Of a stretch of 64,000 nt of DNA, positions 9,851 through 19,247 are shown one piece after another (position 1 is the first letter of the stretch; each line of letters begins with the position of its first letter). The position numbers and the translations under genes were made by a program. The stretch is taken from positions 2,563,261 through 2,627,260 of the forward strand of contig NZ_KB976986.1 of the NCBI RefSeq assembly GCF_000399665.1, written 5' to 3'. This DNA comes from Acinetobacter calcoaceticus ANC 3811 (GTDB lineage Bacteria; Pseudomonadota; Gammaproteobacteria; Pseudomonadales; Moraxellaceae). A model generated the notes under the pieces. The model did not search any database. It saw nothing but the letters and a program-made list of their open reading frames with translations, and was not told the DNA's origin.

Positions 9851-9958
9851 GTTAGTTGAATAACTTGCTAAAATACGCGACATCAAAACAAAGGTGGTGT
9901 TAGAAAACTTTTAGTTATCTTGCACTTCACATTCAAACAGTGTTTGAATGTTTGTTCA

Positions 9959-10034
9959 GGGTCGTTAGCTCAGCTGGTAGAGCAGCGGACTTTTAATCCG
10001 TTGGTCCCGCGTTCGAATCGCGGACGACCCACCA
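9959..10034 (+). tRNA. tRNA-Lys (anticodon UUU), copy 1
   Basis: The 76-base sequence folds as a tRNA: acceptor GGGTCGT/ACGACCC, D arm GCTCAGCTGGTAGAGC, anticodon loop CTTTTAA with anticodon TTT, and T-loop GTTCGAATC. CCA is encoded. It differs from E. coli tRNA-Lys only in stem positions. The GC-rich stretch ACGCGAC about 85 bases upstream resembles a stable-RNA promoter discriminator. Confidence 0.98.
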
Positions 10035-10056
10035 CTTATCTGTTTTGAACCTATTT

Positions 10057-10132
10057 GGGTCGTTAGCTCAGCTGGTAGAGCAGCGGACTTTTAATCCGTT
10101 GGTCCCGCGTTCGAATCGCGGACGACCCACCA
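10057..10132 (+). tRNA. tRNA-Lys (anticodon UUU), copy 2
   Basis: This is base-for-base identical to the copy at 9959-10034 and follows after a 22-base spacer, with CCA encoded. Both copies are followed by one terminator, so they form a single two-tRNA transcript. Confidence 0.98.
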
Positions 10133-10141
10133 AATTCTAAA

Positions 10142-10169
10142 AAGCCTCTCACTGCGAGAGGCTTTTTTT
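10142..10169 (+). terminator. Terminator of the tRNA-Lys transcript
   Basis: A 7-bp stem GCCTCTC/GAGAGGC with a five-base loop (10144-10162) is followed by seven T residues, ten bases after the second tRNA. It also faces the end of the LysR gene. Confidence 0.93.
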
Positions 10170-10195
10170 ATTGTTATCTTATTTTAATTTCATGA

Positions 10196-11092
10196 CTAAA
10201 AGATGACGATGCATTTCTTATATAAAATGTCTTTAACCCAGTTCATAAAGATTTCTAAACGTTTAGGAATATAACTTCGGTTCGGATATAAAATATTGAG
10301 TGGCAAAGATTGAGGCGTATGTGCACTTAGTACTTCAATCAGGGTTCCTTGCTCTATTTTATCCTGAACATCATAGTATGGAAGTTGAATAATCCCTAAG
10401 CCAGCACAAGCCGCTGCAACATAGGCTTCTGTATTATTTACACTTAAAGCACTATCGATCATCACTGTTCCATCTTGATATAAAAATATACCCTGTTTTT
10501 CCCCCACAGCGCCCGCATAGTTAATGAGTTTGTGCTGAGATAAATCTTCCAATTGTTCAGGAACACCGTACTGTTCCAAATAATGAGGACTTGCACAGTT
10601 CACCATAATCAAGTTGCCAACAAACTTCGCGATCAAACTACTATTCTCTAGCTGCCCCACCCGAACAACGCAATCAATCCCTTTTTCAATCAAGTCAGTG
10701 ATGTCATCAGAGCTATTCAGCTGTAAATGGATATCAGGATAACGATTATAAAAATCGGGAAGTTCAGGAATAACCACTTGATGTACGATTCGGCTGGGCA
10801 TTGAAATTTTTAGCGTGCCACGGTAATGCTGCTTTTGTGTCTGTATTAGCTGCTCAAGCTGTTCATAGTCAAATAATAGATTTTGACATTCAGGCAATAT
10901 TCTTTGCCCATCTTGAGTGAGGCTTACTTTGCGCGTAGTGCGGTGAAATAAACGTACTCCATAGTGAGTTTCTAATTGTTGAATTGCACTCGTCACTGTA
11001 GAGCGAGGTAAATCAAGCTGATTTGCTACCTCACTAAAGCTTTGTCGTTTAGCGACTTCTGAAAAAATAAAAAATTGCTGTAACCGATCCAT
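10196..11092 (-). CDS. LysR-family transcriptional regulator
   Basis: The 298-residue product starts MDRLQQFFIFSEVAKRQSF, the usual LysR beginning; an upstream ATG at 11134 adds 14 non-conserved residues and neither start has a strong ribosome-binding site. Residues 1-60 form the winged helix-turn-helix (FSEVANQLDLPRSTVTSAIQQLE), and residues about 90-295 form the periplasmic-binding-protein-like effector domain. The sequence is of the AaeR/YhjC-like group that often acts on a divergent oxidoreductase. The adjacent, divergently transcribed short-chain dehydrogenase starts 112 bases away, so the shared intergenic region most likely carries the operator. The effector is unknown. Confidence 0.9.
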   Translation of the reverse strand: MDRLQQFFIFSEVAKRQSFSEVANQLDLPRSTVTSAIQQLETHYGVRLFHRTTRKVSLTQDGQRILPECQNLLFDYEQLEQLIQTQKQHYRGTLKISMPSRIVHQVVIPELPDFYNRYPDIHLQLNSSDDITDLIEKGIDCVVRVGQLENSSLIAKFVGNLIMVNCASPHYLEQYGVPEQLEDLSQHKLINYAGAVGEKQGIFLYQDGTVMIDSALSVNNTEAYVAAACAGLGIIQLPYYDVQDKIEQGTLIEVLSAHTPQSLPLNILYPNRSYIPKRLEIFMNWVKDILYKKCIVIF

Positions 11093-11204
11093 TTTATTGT
11101 TCGTATTTTCTGAATAGTTAAACCAAACTAGCATAATTGATCAAAAATTACCGCCAATCTAGACTAAAAACACATTAGAACAAATCAGCATAGGAACATT
11201 CATC

Positions 11205-11960
11205 ATGGCAACTCATACGCTTAAAGGTAAAGTTGTACTGATTACAGGCGGTGCAAAAAACTTAGGTGGTCTCATTAGCCGTAAATTTGCAGAACAAGGC
11301 GCAAAAATCGCAATTCACTACAATAGCGCTGAAACTCAAACAGATGCAGAACAGACTCTCGCAGAGGTAACAGCTTTGGGTGTAGATGCTGTTTTAATTC
11401 AGGCAGACTTAACGGATATTGATAATATAGAAAGACTCTTTATAGACACTAAGCAGCATTTTGGCAGAATTGATATTGCCATTAATACAGTTGGAAAGGT
11501 TTTAAAGAAATCGTTTTTAGATACCACAGAACAAGAGTTTGATAGCATGAGTGATATCAACTCAAAAATTGCCTATTTCTTTATTCAGTCGGCTGGTCGT
11601 CATTTAAATGACGGCGGAAAAATCTGTTCAATCGTTACGTCTCTTCTTGCAGCCTACACTGGGCTGTATTCAACCTATGAAGGCTTAAAAGCTCCGGTTG
11701 AGCATTACACTCGCGCTGCATCCAAAGAGTTTGGTGATCGCCAGATTTCTGTGACTGCTGTTGCACCAGGGCCTATGGATACACCATTCTTTTATGGACA
11801 GGAATCTGCAGAGGCAGTGGCTTACCATAAATCAGCTTCAGCTTTAGGTGGCCTCACCAAAATTGAAGATATTGAGCCATTAGTCCGTTTTCTGGTAACC
11901 GATGGTTGGTGGATTACCGGTCAAACAATTTTTGCAAACGGCGGCTACACCACTCGCTAA
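11205..11960 (+). CDS. Short-chain dehydrogenase/reductase
   Basis: The 251-residue protein has the classical SDR Rossmann fold. The cofactor glycine motif is TGGAKNLGG near residues 15-23, the NAG-like strand is AINTVGK near 92, and the catalytic pair is YEGLK (YxxxK) near 158-162 preceded by the serine in SIVTSLL. The C-terminal PGPMDTPFF region forms the substrate loop. An acidic residue after strand beta2 is absent (HYNSAE), so NADPH is more likely than NADH. It is divergent from a LysR regulator that probably controls it. The substrate is not known. Confidence 0.9.
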   Translation: MATHTLKGKVVLITGGAKNLGGLISRKFAEQGAKIAIHYNSAETQTDAEQTLAEVTALGVDAVLIQADLTDIDNIERLFIDTKQHFGRIDIAINTVGKVLKKSFLDTTEQEFDSMSDINSKIAYFFIQSAGRHLNDGGKICSIVTSLLAAYTGLYSTYEGLKAPVEHYTRAASKEFGDRQISVTAVAPGPMDTPFFYGQESAEAVAYHKSASALGGLTKIEDIEPLVRFLVTDGWWITGQTIFANGGYTTR

Positions 11961-11965
11961 AATCA

Positions 11966-11994
11966 AAAAAGCCGCATTTGATAATGCGGCTTTT
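11966..11994. terminator. Bidirectional terminator between SDR gene and hemW
   Basis: The stem GCCGCATT/AATGCGGC with a four-base loop (11971-11990) is flanked by A6 on the left and T4 on the right, so it can act on both strands. The two genes converge here. Confidence 0.85.
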
Positions 11995-12005
11995 ACATTG
12001 TTTTA

Positions 12006-13160
12006 TTATAAAAACTCTTCTAGTACCGAGTTCAAGAAAATATGCCCCTGCTCTGTACAAGCTAAACGAGAACTATCCTCTACTAGTAGTTTTCTAGCTC
12101 GTAGTGAAGTGAGTACATCATTTAAATGATCTAAGCTTACGCCTGTACGCTGTTCATATAACTCAGCTTTTACACCGTCATTTAGACGTAAAGCATTCAT
12201 CATAAATTCAAAAGGAAGCTCTTCTGCCTCAATCTTTTTCATTTGCAGATGTTCGGCTGGAACCTTAGCTAAATAGTCTTTTGGCAAACGAGTTTTTTGG
12301 AAACGATACACACCATCTGGTCGTGTCACTTTGCCATGTGCACCTGCACCAATCGCAAGATAATCACCAAATTCCCAATAATTCAAATTATGTGCTGAAG
12401 GCAGCTCTTTACGCCATGCCGAAACTTCATAATTTATAAAACCATTTGCCTTAAGATATGCCTCACCCTGCTCTTGAATATCTTCAAGCATTTCATCTTG
12501 CGGTAGAACGGGCTGGGTACGAAAGAAAACGGTATTTGGTTCAATGGTAAGCTGATACCAACTAATATGTGTTGCGCCACTTTCTACAGCAAGCTTGAGA
12601 TCATAGAGCGCCTGCTCTAGCGTTTGCTCAGGCAAACCATGCATTAAGTCTACATTCACTCGCTTAAAGCCAGCCTGCTTTGCTTGTTGAATCGCTTCAA
12701 TTGCATTGTTTGCAGAATGAATACGTCCAAGCTTTTGCAAATGATCAGTATCAAAGCTCTGGACACCTATCGATAAGCGGTTAATGCCTGCCTCTAAATA
12801 CCCTGCAAACGGATCATGCTCTACCGTTCCCGGATTTGCCTCTAAAGTAATTTCGCAGCCATCTTCAAACTTAAGCAATGACTTAAGTTCTGCAAATAAC
12901 CAAACATAACCCTGTGCCGAAATCAATGAAGGTGTCCCACCACCAATAAACACACTATGAATTGAACGCCCCTGTGCCATCTCTAGTTGAGTTTCAAAGT
13001 CAGCGACCAACGCTTTTAAATAGGTTTGCTCAAGTTCTGACGAAAGTGCTCCGTCTGGTACGGCATGCGAGTTAAAGTCACAATATGGACATTTACGTAC
13101 GCACCAAGGCATATGGATATATAAAGATAACGGAACAGAAGCAGGGTTTAATACGGCCAA
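12006..13160 (-). CDS. hemW: Radical SAM heme chaperone HemW
   Basis: The 384-residue protein is a radical-SAM enzyme with the cluster motif CVRKCPYCDF near residues 20-29. HemW has CxxxCxxCxF where the true oxygen-independent coproporphyrinogen oxidase HemN has CxxxCxxCxC, so HemW is the right call even though databases often name it coproporphyrinogen oxidase-like. GGGTPS binds S-adenosylmethionine near residue 73, and residues about 300-384 form the HemN-type C-terminal domain. HemW is thought to deliver heme to respiratory proteins. It stands alone between a bidirectional terminator and the divergent YdcZ gene. Confidence 0.92.
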   Translation of the reverse strand: MAVLNPASVPLSLYIHMPWCVRKCPYCDFNSHAVPDGALSSELEQTYLKALVADFETQLEMAQGRSIHSVFIGGGTPSLISAQGYVWLFAELKSLLKFEDGCEITLEANPGTVEHDPFAGYLEAGINRLSIGVQSFDTDHLQKLGRIHSANNAIEAIQQAKQAGFKRVNVDLMHGLPEQTLEQALYDLKLAVESGATHISWYQLTIEPNTVFFRTQPVLPQDEMLEDIQEQGEAYLKANGFINYEVSAWRKELPSAHNLNYWEFGDYLAIGAGAHGKVTRPDGVYRFQKTRLPKDYLAKVPAEHLQMKKIEAEELPFEFMMNALRLNDGVKAELYEQRTGVSLDHLNDVLTSLRARKLLVEDSSRLACTEQGHIFLNSVLEEFL

Positions 13161-13276
13161 GGAGCAGGTCCAATTTACACAATATTTCTATTTTAACATG
13201 ACTGCATCAATGGGCTTATGAAAACATACCTTAATTGCTTTAGACTAAATTTAAACATTCTTAAATACTGATAAAA

Positions 13277-13738
13277 ATGATGAAATTCTCTAGCCAACTT
13301 TTCCTGTTTTTGCCCTTAGCTATGGGAATTGGTGTTGCCATGGCTTTTCAGACTGCAATCAATGCTCAACTGCGCGAGCAACTACATTCACCCTTACAAG
13401 CAGCTTTATTATCATTTTTCATTGGTACTATTGTTTTAGCAGTTATGGTTTTCTTTCAAAGTGCCGAGAAGCCCACTTTAAGTGAAATATCAAATATTCC
13501 ATGGCTTCTTTGGACTGGAGGATTCCTTGGGGTTTATGCAATCAGCATGAGCATTTATACTGCACCTAAGCTTGGTTTTTTAACCTTTACAGGGCTAGTC
13601 GTTTTTGGGCAAATCGTTATTTCTATGTTACTTGATCATTTTGGTTGGTTGGGCACAGAAAAGACACCTGTTACATGGCAACGATTTCTTGGTGGAGTCA
13701 TCATCTTTGTCGGTGTGGTACTCACTTTGCAGCGTTAG
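13277..13738 (+). CDS. YdcZ/DUF606-type small DMT-superfamily transporter
   Basis: The 153-residue protein has about five hydrophobic segments and belongs to the DUF606 (YdcZ) family, a half-size relative of EamA drug/metabolite transporters that may work as a dimer. The motif ATG-like region MAFQTAINAQLREQLHSPLQAALLSFF is cut here into shorter signals: QTAINAQLR near residue 28 and SPLQAALLSF near 40. Two adjacent ATG codons (13277 and 13280) are possible starts. Only 33 bases separate it from abeM on the same strand, so the two are likely co-transcribed. Its substrate is unknown. Confidence 0.82.
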   Translation: MMKFSSQLFLFLPLAMGIGVAMAFQTAINAQLREQLHSPLQAALLSFFIGTIVLAVMVFFQSAEKPTLSEISNIPWLLWTGGFLGVYAISMSIYTAPKLGFLTFTGLVVFGQIVISMLLDHFGWLGTEKTPVTWQRFLGGVIIFVGVVLTLQR

Positions 13739-13771
13739 CTTCATTTTTTATATTTAAAAAGAGTACCTTTT

Positions 13772-15118
13772 GTGTCGAATGTCACATCTTTTCGGTCTGA
13801 ATTAAAACAACTCTTCCACTTAATGCTACCGATTTTAATTACCCAGTTTGCTCAAGCAGGATTCGGGTTAATTGACACTATTATGGCTGGGCATTTATCT
13901 GCAACCGATTTAGCAGCAATTGCTGTAGGGGTCGGTTTATGGGTTCCAATCATGCTCCTGTTCAGCGGCATTATGATTGCAACTACACCCTTAGTAGCCG
14001 AAGCAAAAGGCGCAAGAAATACAGAGCAGATCCCTGTCGTTGTTCGTCAGTCATTGTGGGTTGCTGTCATTTTAGGTGTACTGGCAATGCTCATTTTGCA
14101 GCTTATGCCGTTTTTCTTACATGTTTTTGGCGTACCAGAGAGCTTACGACCTAAAGCAAGCTTGTTCTTGCATGCAATTAGTTTAGGTATGCCAGCTGTG
14201 ACCATGTATGCAGCTTTACGTGGCTATTCAGAAGCATTAGGCCATCCACGCCCTGTCACAGCTATTAGCCTATTAGCTTTAGTTGTATTGGTCCCTCTTA
14301 ACATGGTTTTTATGCATGGATTAGGACCAATACCTACATTAGGTAGCGCTGGCTGTGGTTTTGCAACCTCCATTTTACAATGGCTCATGCTAATTACTTT
14401 AGCTGGTTATATTTATAAAGCTTCGGCTTATCAAAACACGTCTATTTTTGGCCGATTTGATAAAATTAATATGGCTTTAGTTAAAAGAATTTTACAGCTT
14501 GGTCTACCAATCGGTTTAGCTGTGTTCTTTGAGATTAGTATTTTTAGTACAGGTGCATTGGTCCTTAGCCCACTTGGTGAAGTGTTTATTGCTGCACACC
14601 AAGTCGCAATTTCCGTTACCTCTGTGCTGTTTATGATTCCGCTTTCACTAGCCATTGCCTTAACCATCCGTGTCGGTACTTATTATGGTGAAAAAAACTG
14701 GGCTTCAATGTACCAAGTTCAAAAGATTGGTCTCAGCACAGCAATATTTTTTGCCATATTAACCATGACTTTTATTGCTCTAGGCCGTGAACAAATTATC
14801 TCGATTTATACCCAAGACTTAAACGTAGCTCCTGTTGCGATGTATTTACTCTGGTTTGCAATGGCATATCAGTTGATGGATGCATTACAAGTAAGTGCCG
14901 CAGGCTGTTTAAGAGGCATGCAAGATACTCAAGCACCAATGTGGATTACGCTCATGGCATATTGGGTGATTGCTTTTCCTATTGGGCTTTATTTAGCACG
15001 TTATACCCATTGGGGCGTGGCTGGTGTGTGGCTAGGTTTGATTATTGGTTTAAGCATCGCTTGTGTTTTATTACTTTCAAGACTTTATTTAAATACCAAA
15101 CGTTTAAGCCAAACCTAA
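13772..15118 (+). CDS. abeM: MATE family multidrug efflux pump AbeM
   Basis: The 448-residue protein has twelve hydrophobic segments in two six-helix halves and reads throughout as AbeM, the cation-coupled MATE pump characterised in A. baumannii that exports fluoroquinolones, dyes and some other cationic drugs. The length is the same as AbeM. Typical MATE residues are visible in LIDTIMAGHLS (helix 1) and ALRGYSEALGHPRPV. Translation starts at a GTG (13772); no ATG in frame precedes the conserved MSNVTSF start. It follows a YdcZ-type transporter and ends at a strong terminator. Presence in the core chromosome suggests intrinsic, not acquired, efflux capacity. Confidence 0.94.
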   Translation: MSNVTSFRSELKQLFHLMLPILITQFAQAGFGLIDTIMAGHLSATDLAAIAVGVGLWVPIMLLFSGIMIATTPLVAEAKGARNTEQIPVVVRQSLWVAVILGVLAMLILQLMPFFLHVFGVPESLRPKASLFLHAISLGMPAVTMYAALRGYSEALGHPRPVTAISLLALVVLVPLNMVFMHGLGPIPTLGSAGCGFATSILQWLMLITLAGYIYKASAYQNTSIFGRFDKINMALVKRILQLGLPIGLAVFFEISIFSTGALVLSPLGEVFIAAHQVAISVTSVLFMIPLSLAIALTIRVGTYYGEKNWASMYQVQKIGLSTAIFFAILTMTFIALGREQIISIYTQDLNVAPVAMYLLWFAMAYQLMDALQVSAAGCLRGMQDTQAPMWITLMAYWVIAFPIGLYLARYTHWGVAGVWLGLIIGLSIACVLLLSRLYLNTKRLSQT

Positions 15119-15121
15119 TAA

Positions 15122-15151
15122 AAAAGCCGATGAAACATCGGCTTTTTTTTC
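15122..15151. terminator. Bidirectional terminator between abeM and sulfur genes
   Basis: The stem GCCGATG/CATCGGC with an AAA loop is flanked by A5 on the left and T8 on the right. The right T-run ends where the opposing gene's stop codon begins. Confidence 0.92.
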
Positions 15152-15152
15152 A

Positions 15153-16403
15153 CTATGCAGACTTTGCCCGCGGGCTTGCTCCAATTTGCCAAACAAAGGG
15201 TAAATCGGTACGGTTCACTTCCCAATCGCCAATGACCTTTTCTTTATAGATGAGCGGATTATGTGAAGATACCGTTCGTGCATTACGCCAGAAACGGTCG
15301 AGTTGTTTAACCTGACTACTTGCCGATGCACCTAAAGCGTTAAATAACTGGCTGGTTAAATCCAGTACCAAATTAGAAATCACCACCTGCCCTTGCGCCG
15401 ACTCAAGCTCAGCATCTACATTAAACTGATGTTCTTTCACCTCTAACTCACTAAAGTGACTTTCATAAGCCTTCTGTAATGCTTCTGCTGTTTTAATCGT
15501 AATTGCTAGACTTCCATAGGCTTGAGCAGAGGCCTTACCTACCACCTGTAAAACTTGTGGGTCATGACGAACAAGGTCACCATTACCATGACTAAAAATA
15601 CGCTTTCGCTCACGTATTTCTTGGCTAAAAGTTTCGACCGCGGCATGCGCAATCCCTGTTAGGGTTGCAAGGTGGACAACCTGATAAAAAGCGGTCTGAT
15701 ATTTAAAACGCTGATCAAATGGAATAAGGTGCGAAGCTGGTAAATGAACCTGATGCACTTTTAAAGTACCACTGCCCGTTGTCTTTTGACCAAAGCCATC
15801 CCAATCATCAATCACACTTACCCCAGTTTCATGGCGATAAATAGCAGCAATCACATGACGGTCATTCACTTCATCGTAAGCAAATAAATCGATCCAGTCA
15901 GCAAAGATACTTCCTGTTGAATAGTACTTTTCACCATTCACCACCAAGTTACCCGAAGCATCTTTGGTTACTCGTGTAACGACATCACCAATCTGTACAT
16001 TTCCAACTTCGGTCCATGCGTTTCCAACTAAATCACCTTGTACAAAACGCTGAAACCAGACTTCTTGCGAATGCTCTTTATGGGCAACTAAACGGTCTTC
16101 AACAAAAGCAAAGTGTCCACGCAACGCTTGCACAATATTCGAGTCTGCTTGTGCTAACTCAGCTAGAAGCTGGAAAAGTTGCGGCAATGATACCCCATCT
16201 CCACCATATTTAACGGGTACCCGTACTGCACCTAATTTGAGTTCTTTTAACCACTGAATCGGTTCAAAAGGTAAGATTCGTTCTTTTTCTCGTTGAATTG
16301 CACCTTGGGCAATTTTTTCAAAAACTGGACGAAATCTACTTGCTACTTTTTCATAATCGGCGCCTACCGATAGCTCTTCTAACTCAATTTGGGTAATTGT
16401 CAT
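15153..16403 (-). CDS. Acyl-CoA dehydrogenase-like flavin oxidoreductase (SfnB/DszC group)
   Basis: The 416-residue protein has the acyl-CoA dehydrogenase fold: a helical N-terminal domain (about 1-120), a central beta domain (about 125-225, VNGEKYYSTGSIFADW) and a C-terminal helical domain ending in a WRNARTVSSHNP motif. This ending is typical of DszC/SfnB-like FMN-dependent monooxygenases that attack organosulfur compounds, rather than of fatty-acid dehydrogenases, and the usual catalytic glutamate region is replaced. It lies 32 bases downstream of a paralogous sfnB-like gene on the same strand. Likely role: use of organic sulfur sources when sulfate is scarce; the substrate is inferred only from family. 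Confidence 0.82.
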   Translation of the reverse strand: MTITQIELEELSVGADYEKVASRFRPVFEKIAQGAIQREKERILPFEPIQWLKELKLGAVRVPVKYGGDGVSLPQLFQLLAELAQADSNIVQALRGHFAFVEDRLVAHKEHSQEVWFQRFVQGDLVGNAWTEVGNVQIGDVVTRVTKDASGNLVVNGEKYYSTGSIFADWIDLFAYDEVNDRHVIAAIYRHETGVSVIDDWDGFGQKTTGSGTLKVHQVHLPASHLIPFDQRFKYQTAFYQVVHLATLTGIAHAAVETFSQEIRERKRIFSHGNGDLVRHDPQVLQVVGKASAQAYGSLAITIKTAEALQKAYESHFSELEVKEHQFNVDAELESAQGQVVISNLVLDLTSQLFNALGASASSQVKQLDRFWRNARTVSSHNPLIYKEKVIGDWEVNRTDLPFVWQIGASPRAKSA

Positions 16404-16435
16404 CTTTATTCTCCTAATCTTATTTTTTCTTCACT

Positions 16436-17683
16436 TTAGCTCCATGCATGACGCGGTGGATGGATGCCATTGAGGTAGTAATTACCGACAATGTGATATT
16501 TCCAACGTACAGGATCATGCAAGGTGTGAGTACGCGCATTACGCCAATGGCGGTCCAGATTAAGCTCTGACAAAGTAGAACGTGTTCCAGACAACTCAAA
16601 AAGCTTATTCGCAGCTAAAATCGCAACTTCTGTAGTGAGTACTTTTGCTTCAGCAACCAGTAATGTCGCTTGATTTACATGTTCTTCTGTTGTGTCAGCA
16701 ATCGCCTGATCAATCGCATCTCCTGCTAAATCTAATACCGCTTCTGCTGCACGCAGTTTTATTTTTAAATCACCAATGTTTGCAATCGTATAGGGATCAT
16801 CACTCGCTTTTTCCAAACCTGAATCAACCCATGCACGGCTATGATTTTTGACATAGTGAATTGTTTCTTCAATTGCACCACGCGCAATGCCTGCATCGAC
16901 AGCAGCTTGAATAAATTGTGAAATTGCACCTGCTGGTGTAGGACGTTCGAAAGCCTGATAAATCGGAACTAAATACTCTTCACGTACTGGAACTTGATTA
17001 AGTTCAACAGTACCGCTGGCCGTGGTTCGTTGCCCAAAACCAGACCAGTCATTAATAATATTCACCCCTGAAGTTTCCCGAGGAACGAGTGCAGCATAAG
17101 GCTGGCCTTCTTCATTCACCGCGACAATCGGAACCCAATGTGCAAGCAATGCGCCAGTTGCAAAAAACTTCTTCCCATTAATTTCATAACCGTGCTCGGT
17201 CTTTTTTAATGTGGTAGTGAGGTCAGCCACCGTTTTGCTATGTTTTTCTGAGAAGGCATTCCCAAAACGAATCCCTCTCAACACTAAGTTAAAGAAGAAC
17301 TGTTGTTGTTCTGGGCCTGCATCAAGACGTAAATGTTCAATAAAAGCCAAGTGATTTTGGGGAAGCTGTGCAAGAGATGGATCAACACTCGCAATTGTTT
17401 TGATAACCTCAGCCAAAGTTCGATATTTGACTTGTGCTCCACCAAATTGCTTGGGAACCGTAATCGCCCATAAGCCGCTTTGTGAGAACTGTTGAATCTC
17501 ATTTAGGGGTAAACGGCGCTCCTTGTCTCGATCGGATGCCTCTTGTGCAAACTCTTGAGCAAGATGTTTCGCAACCTCAATTGCTTCTTCATCAGAACGA
17601 ATAATATGCGCATCTTTTGACTGCTCAAACACAGATAAAGGAACCGCCTGAGACCGCCCATGGGCTGAACTTAAACTTGTCAT
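16436..17683 (-). CDS. SfnB family sulfur acquisition oxidoreductase
   Basis: The 415-residue protein is an acyl-CoA dehydrogenase-fold oxidoreductase of the SfnB type, known from the dimethyl sulfone/methanesulfonate utilisation system of Pseudomonas putida. The N-terminal helical domain carries GLWAITVPKQFGGA, the beta domain carries INGKKFFATGALLAHW, and the C-terminus carries LDRHWRNARTHTLHDPVRWKY. The first gene of a two-gene unit, it is preceded by a 256-bp AT-rich intergenic region that should contain the promoter. It and the downstream paralog share about the same length and motif order, consistent with an old duplication. No transporter or regulator for sulfur is next to the pair. 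Confidence 0.86.
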   Translation of the reverse strand: MTSLSSAHGRSQAVPLSVFEQSKDAHIIRSDEEAIEVAKHLAQEFAQEASDRDKERRLPLNEIQQFSQSGLWAITVPKQFGGAQVKYRTLAEVIKTIASVDPSLAQLPQNHLAFIEHLRLDAGPEQQQFFFNLVLRGIRFGNAFSEKHSKTVADLTTTLKKTEHGYEINGKKFFATGALLAHWVPIVAVNEEGQPYAALVPRETSGVNIINDWSGFGQRTTASGTVELNQVPVREEYLVPIYQAFERPTPAGAISQFIQAAVDAGIARGAIEETIHYVKNHSRAWVDSGLEKASDDPYTIANIGDLKIKLRAAEAVLDLAGDAIDQAIADTTEEHVNQATLLVAEAKVLTTEVAILAANKLFELSGTRSTLSELNLDRHWRNARTHTLHDPVRWKYHIVGNYYLNGIHPPRHAWS

Positions 17684-17939
17684 AACTTTTGTTGTCTCTA
17701 TTTTTATTTAACCTGTCATTCACATTAGCACCAAAAAAACAGACACTTTATAGATATTAAAGCTTTGTTTATGAAATGGATTTTCACAAGCTTTTCATAT
17801 TTTTTACTATAAAAATAACATTTTGTTTTTCGAAAATTTTCTTACATGAGATAAACAATTTCATATAGGCTTTTTAAGCTTTGTCACCTATGATCAAAAC
17901 TAGGCAATATTATGTTGTAGTCAATGAGGTATCGAAGAC

Positions 17940-19238
17940 ATGGCAAAGAATGCAAGTTCACCAGGCAAACGATTTATGAAACTTGCAGGAATGACCGCGA
18001 GCATTGCAACGAAAACCGTTTCTAACTCGATTCGAAACTTGACCGCAGATGAAGAACAAAAGCTGGCTTCAAAAACTAAGTTATTTCAGGATATTGGTTT
18101 GCAAATTGCCGACACCTTAGGCGAAATGAAAGGTGCCGTCATGAAAGTCGGCCAAATTGCATCGCAATATAAAGATATTTTCCCACCCGAAGTTGCTAAA
18201 GCAATTTCAAAGCTACAACGCCAAGCACCAGCCATGCCTTTTGCCGCTATTCAGCAGCAAGTTGAACGTGAGCTTGGAAAACCGCTCAATGTTGCCTTTA
18301 AATCTTTTGATCAAGAACCTTTTGCAGCTGCTTCAATTGGCCAAGTCCACAAAGCTACTCTACCTAGCGGCGAACAAGTTGTGGTTAAAGTGCAGTATCC
18401 TGGTGTTGATGAAGCCTGTGAAAGTGACTTAAAACAAGTGCGTTTAGCCCTTCGTTTAATGGGTGTACTTAAAATTGATAAAAAGCTACAAGATCAACTT
18501 TTTGCAGAGATTCAAGATAGTCTTTCAGCAGAACTTAACTATGAAATCGAGGCTCAAAACCTTGAAGTTTTCAAAACATTCCATAGCCAGTTAGATGACA
18601 AAATTATTATCCCGACTGTTTATAAAGATTACTCTTCAAGACGTATTTTAACCTTGAGCCTCGAGCAAGGTGACAGCATTGAAACTGCCAGTGCATGGCC
18701 TCTTGAAATTCGAAATACGATTGGAAACCGCTTAATACGTGCATTAGGTCAGGAAATGTTCTTTTTAAAACGTTTTCACTGTGACCCTCACCCAGGTAAC
18801 TTTGCTTTCCGCCAAGACGGTAGTGTCATTATTTATGACTATGGCAGTGTTAAAACACTTTCAAATGAAATCGTGCAAAACTTTAAGCGCTTGGTGAATG
18901 CAGCTCGTCATGAAAATATCGAGCTTATTGAAACAGAATTACTTGAACTACACTCCCTTGCTGAAAAAGGTAAGTTCCCGAGTGATCTATATAAACTCTG
19001 GATTGAAGTGTTATTACGTCCGCTTAATACCACCTATGATTTTGCCGAGAACTCATCACATCATGATGGCATGTTGCTTGTGAAAAAATCTTTGAAATAT
19101 TGGGATGTCTTTAAGCCTTCACCAGATACGCTTATGGTCAACAGGACCATTTCAGGACACTACTGGAACCTCATTCACTTAAAAGTTCATGACAATCTTA
19201 GTGATTTATTTGAAGAACTCGTCCCGCCTTCTAACTAA
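17940..19238 (+). CDS. ABC1/UbiB (AarF) family atypical kinase
   Basis: The 432-residue protein belongs to the ABC1/ADCK/UbiB family of atypical protein kinase-like ATPases. The KxGQ motif, MKVGQIASQYKDIFPPEV near residues 63-80, is the diagnostic N-terminal extension. ASIGQVHKA is the alanine-rich loop replacing the P-loop, VVKVQYPG holds the ATP lysine, and HCDPHPGNF and YDYGSV are the catalytic and metal-binding loops. Family members support ubiquinone biosynthesis or lipid homeostasis. It lacks the two C-terminal transmembrane helices of canonical UbiB, so I do not name it ubiB. A GAGG ribosome-binding site precedes the ATG, and it stands alone. Confidence 0.85.
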   Translation: MAKNASSPGKRFMKLAGMTASIATKTVSNSIRNLTADEEQKLASKTKLFQDIGLQIADTLGEMKGAVMKVGQIASQYKDIFPPEVAKAISKLQRQAPAMPFAAIQQQVERELGKPLNVAFKSFDQEPFAAASIGQVHKATLPSGEQVVVKVQYPGVDEACESDLKQVRLALRLMGVLKIDKKLQDQLFAEIQDSLSAELNYEIEAQNLEVFKTFHSQLDDKIIIPTVYKDYSSRRILTLSLEQGDSIETASAWPLEIRNTIGNRLIRALGQEMFFLKRFHCDPHPGNFAFRQDGSVIIYDYGSVKTLSNEIVQNFKRLVNAARHENIELIETELLELHSLAEKGKFPSDLYKLWIEVLLRPLNTTYDFAENSSHHDGMLLVKKSLKYWDVFKPSPDTLMVNRTISGHYWNLIHLKVHDNLSDLFEELVPPSN

Positions 19239-19247
19239 TTAAATTTT

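Noticed and set aside
9959..10132. Tandem tRNA-Lys as an integration site for a mobile island
   Set aside because: No integrase, direct repeat of the tRNA 3' end or atypical gene follows within the window.
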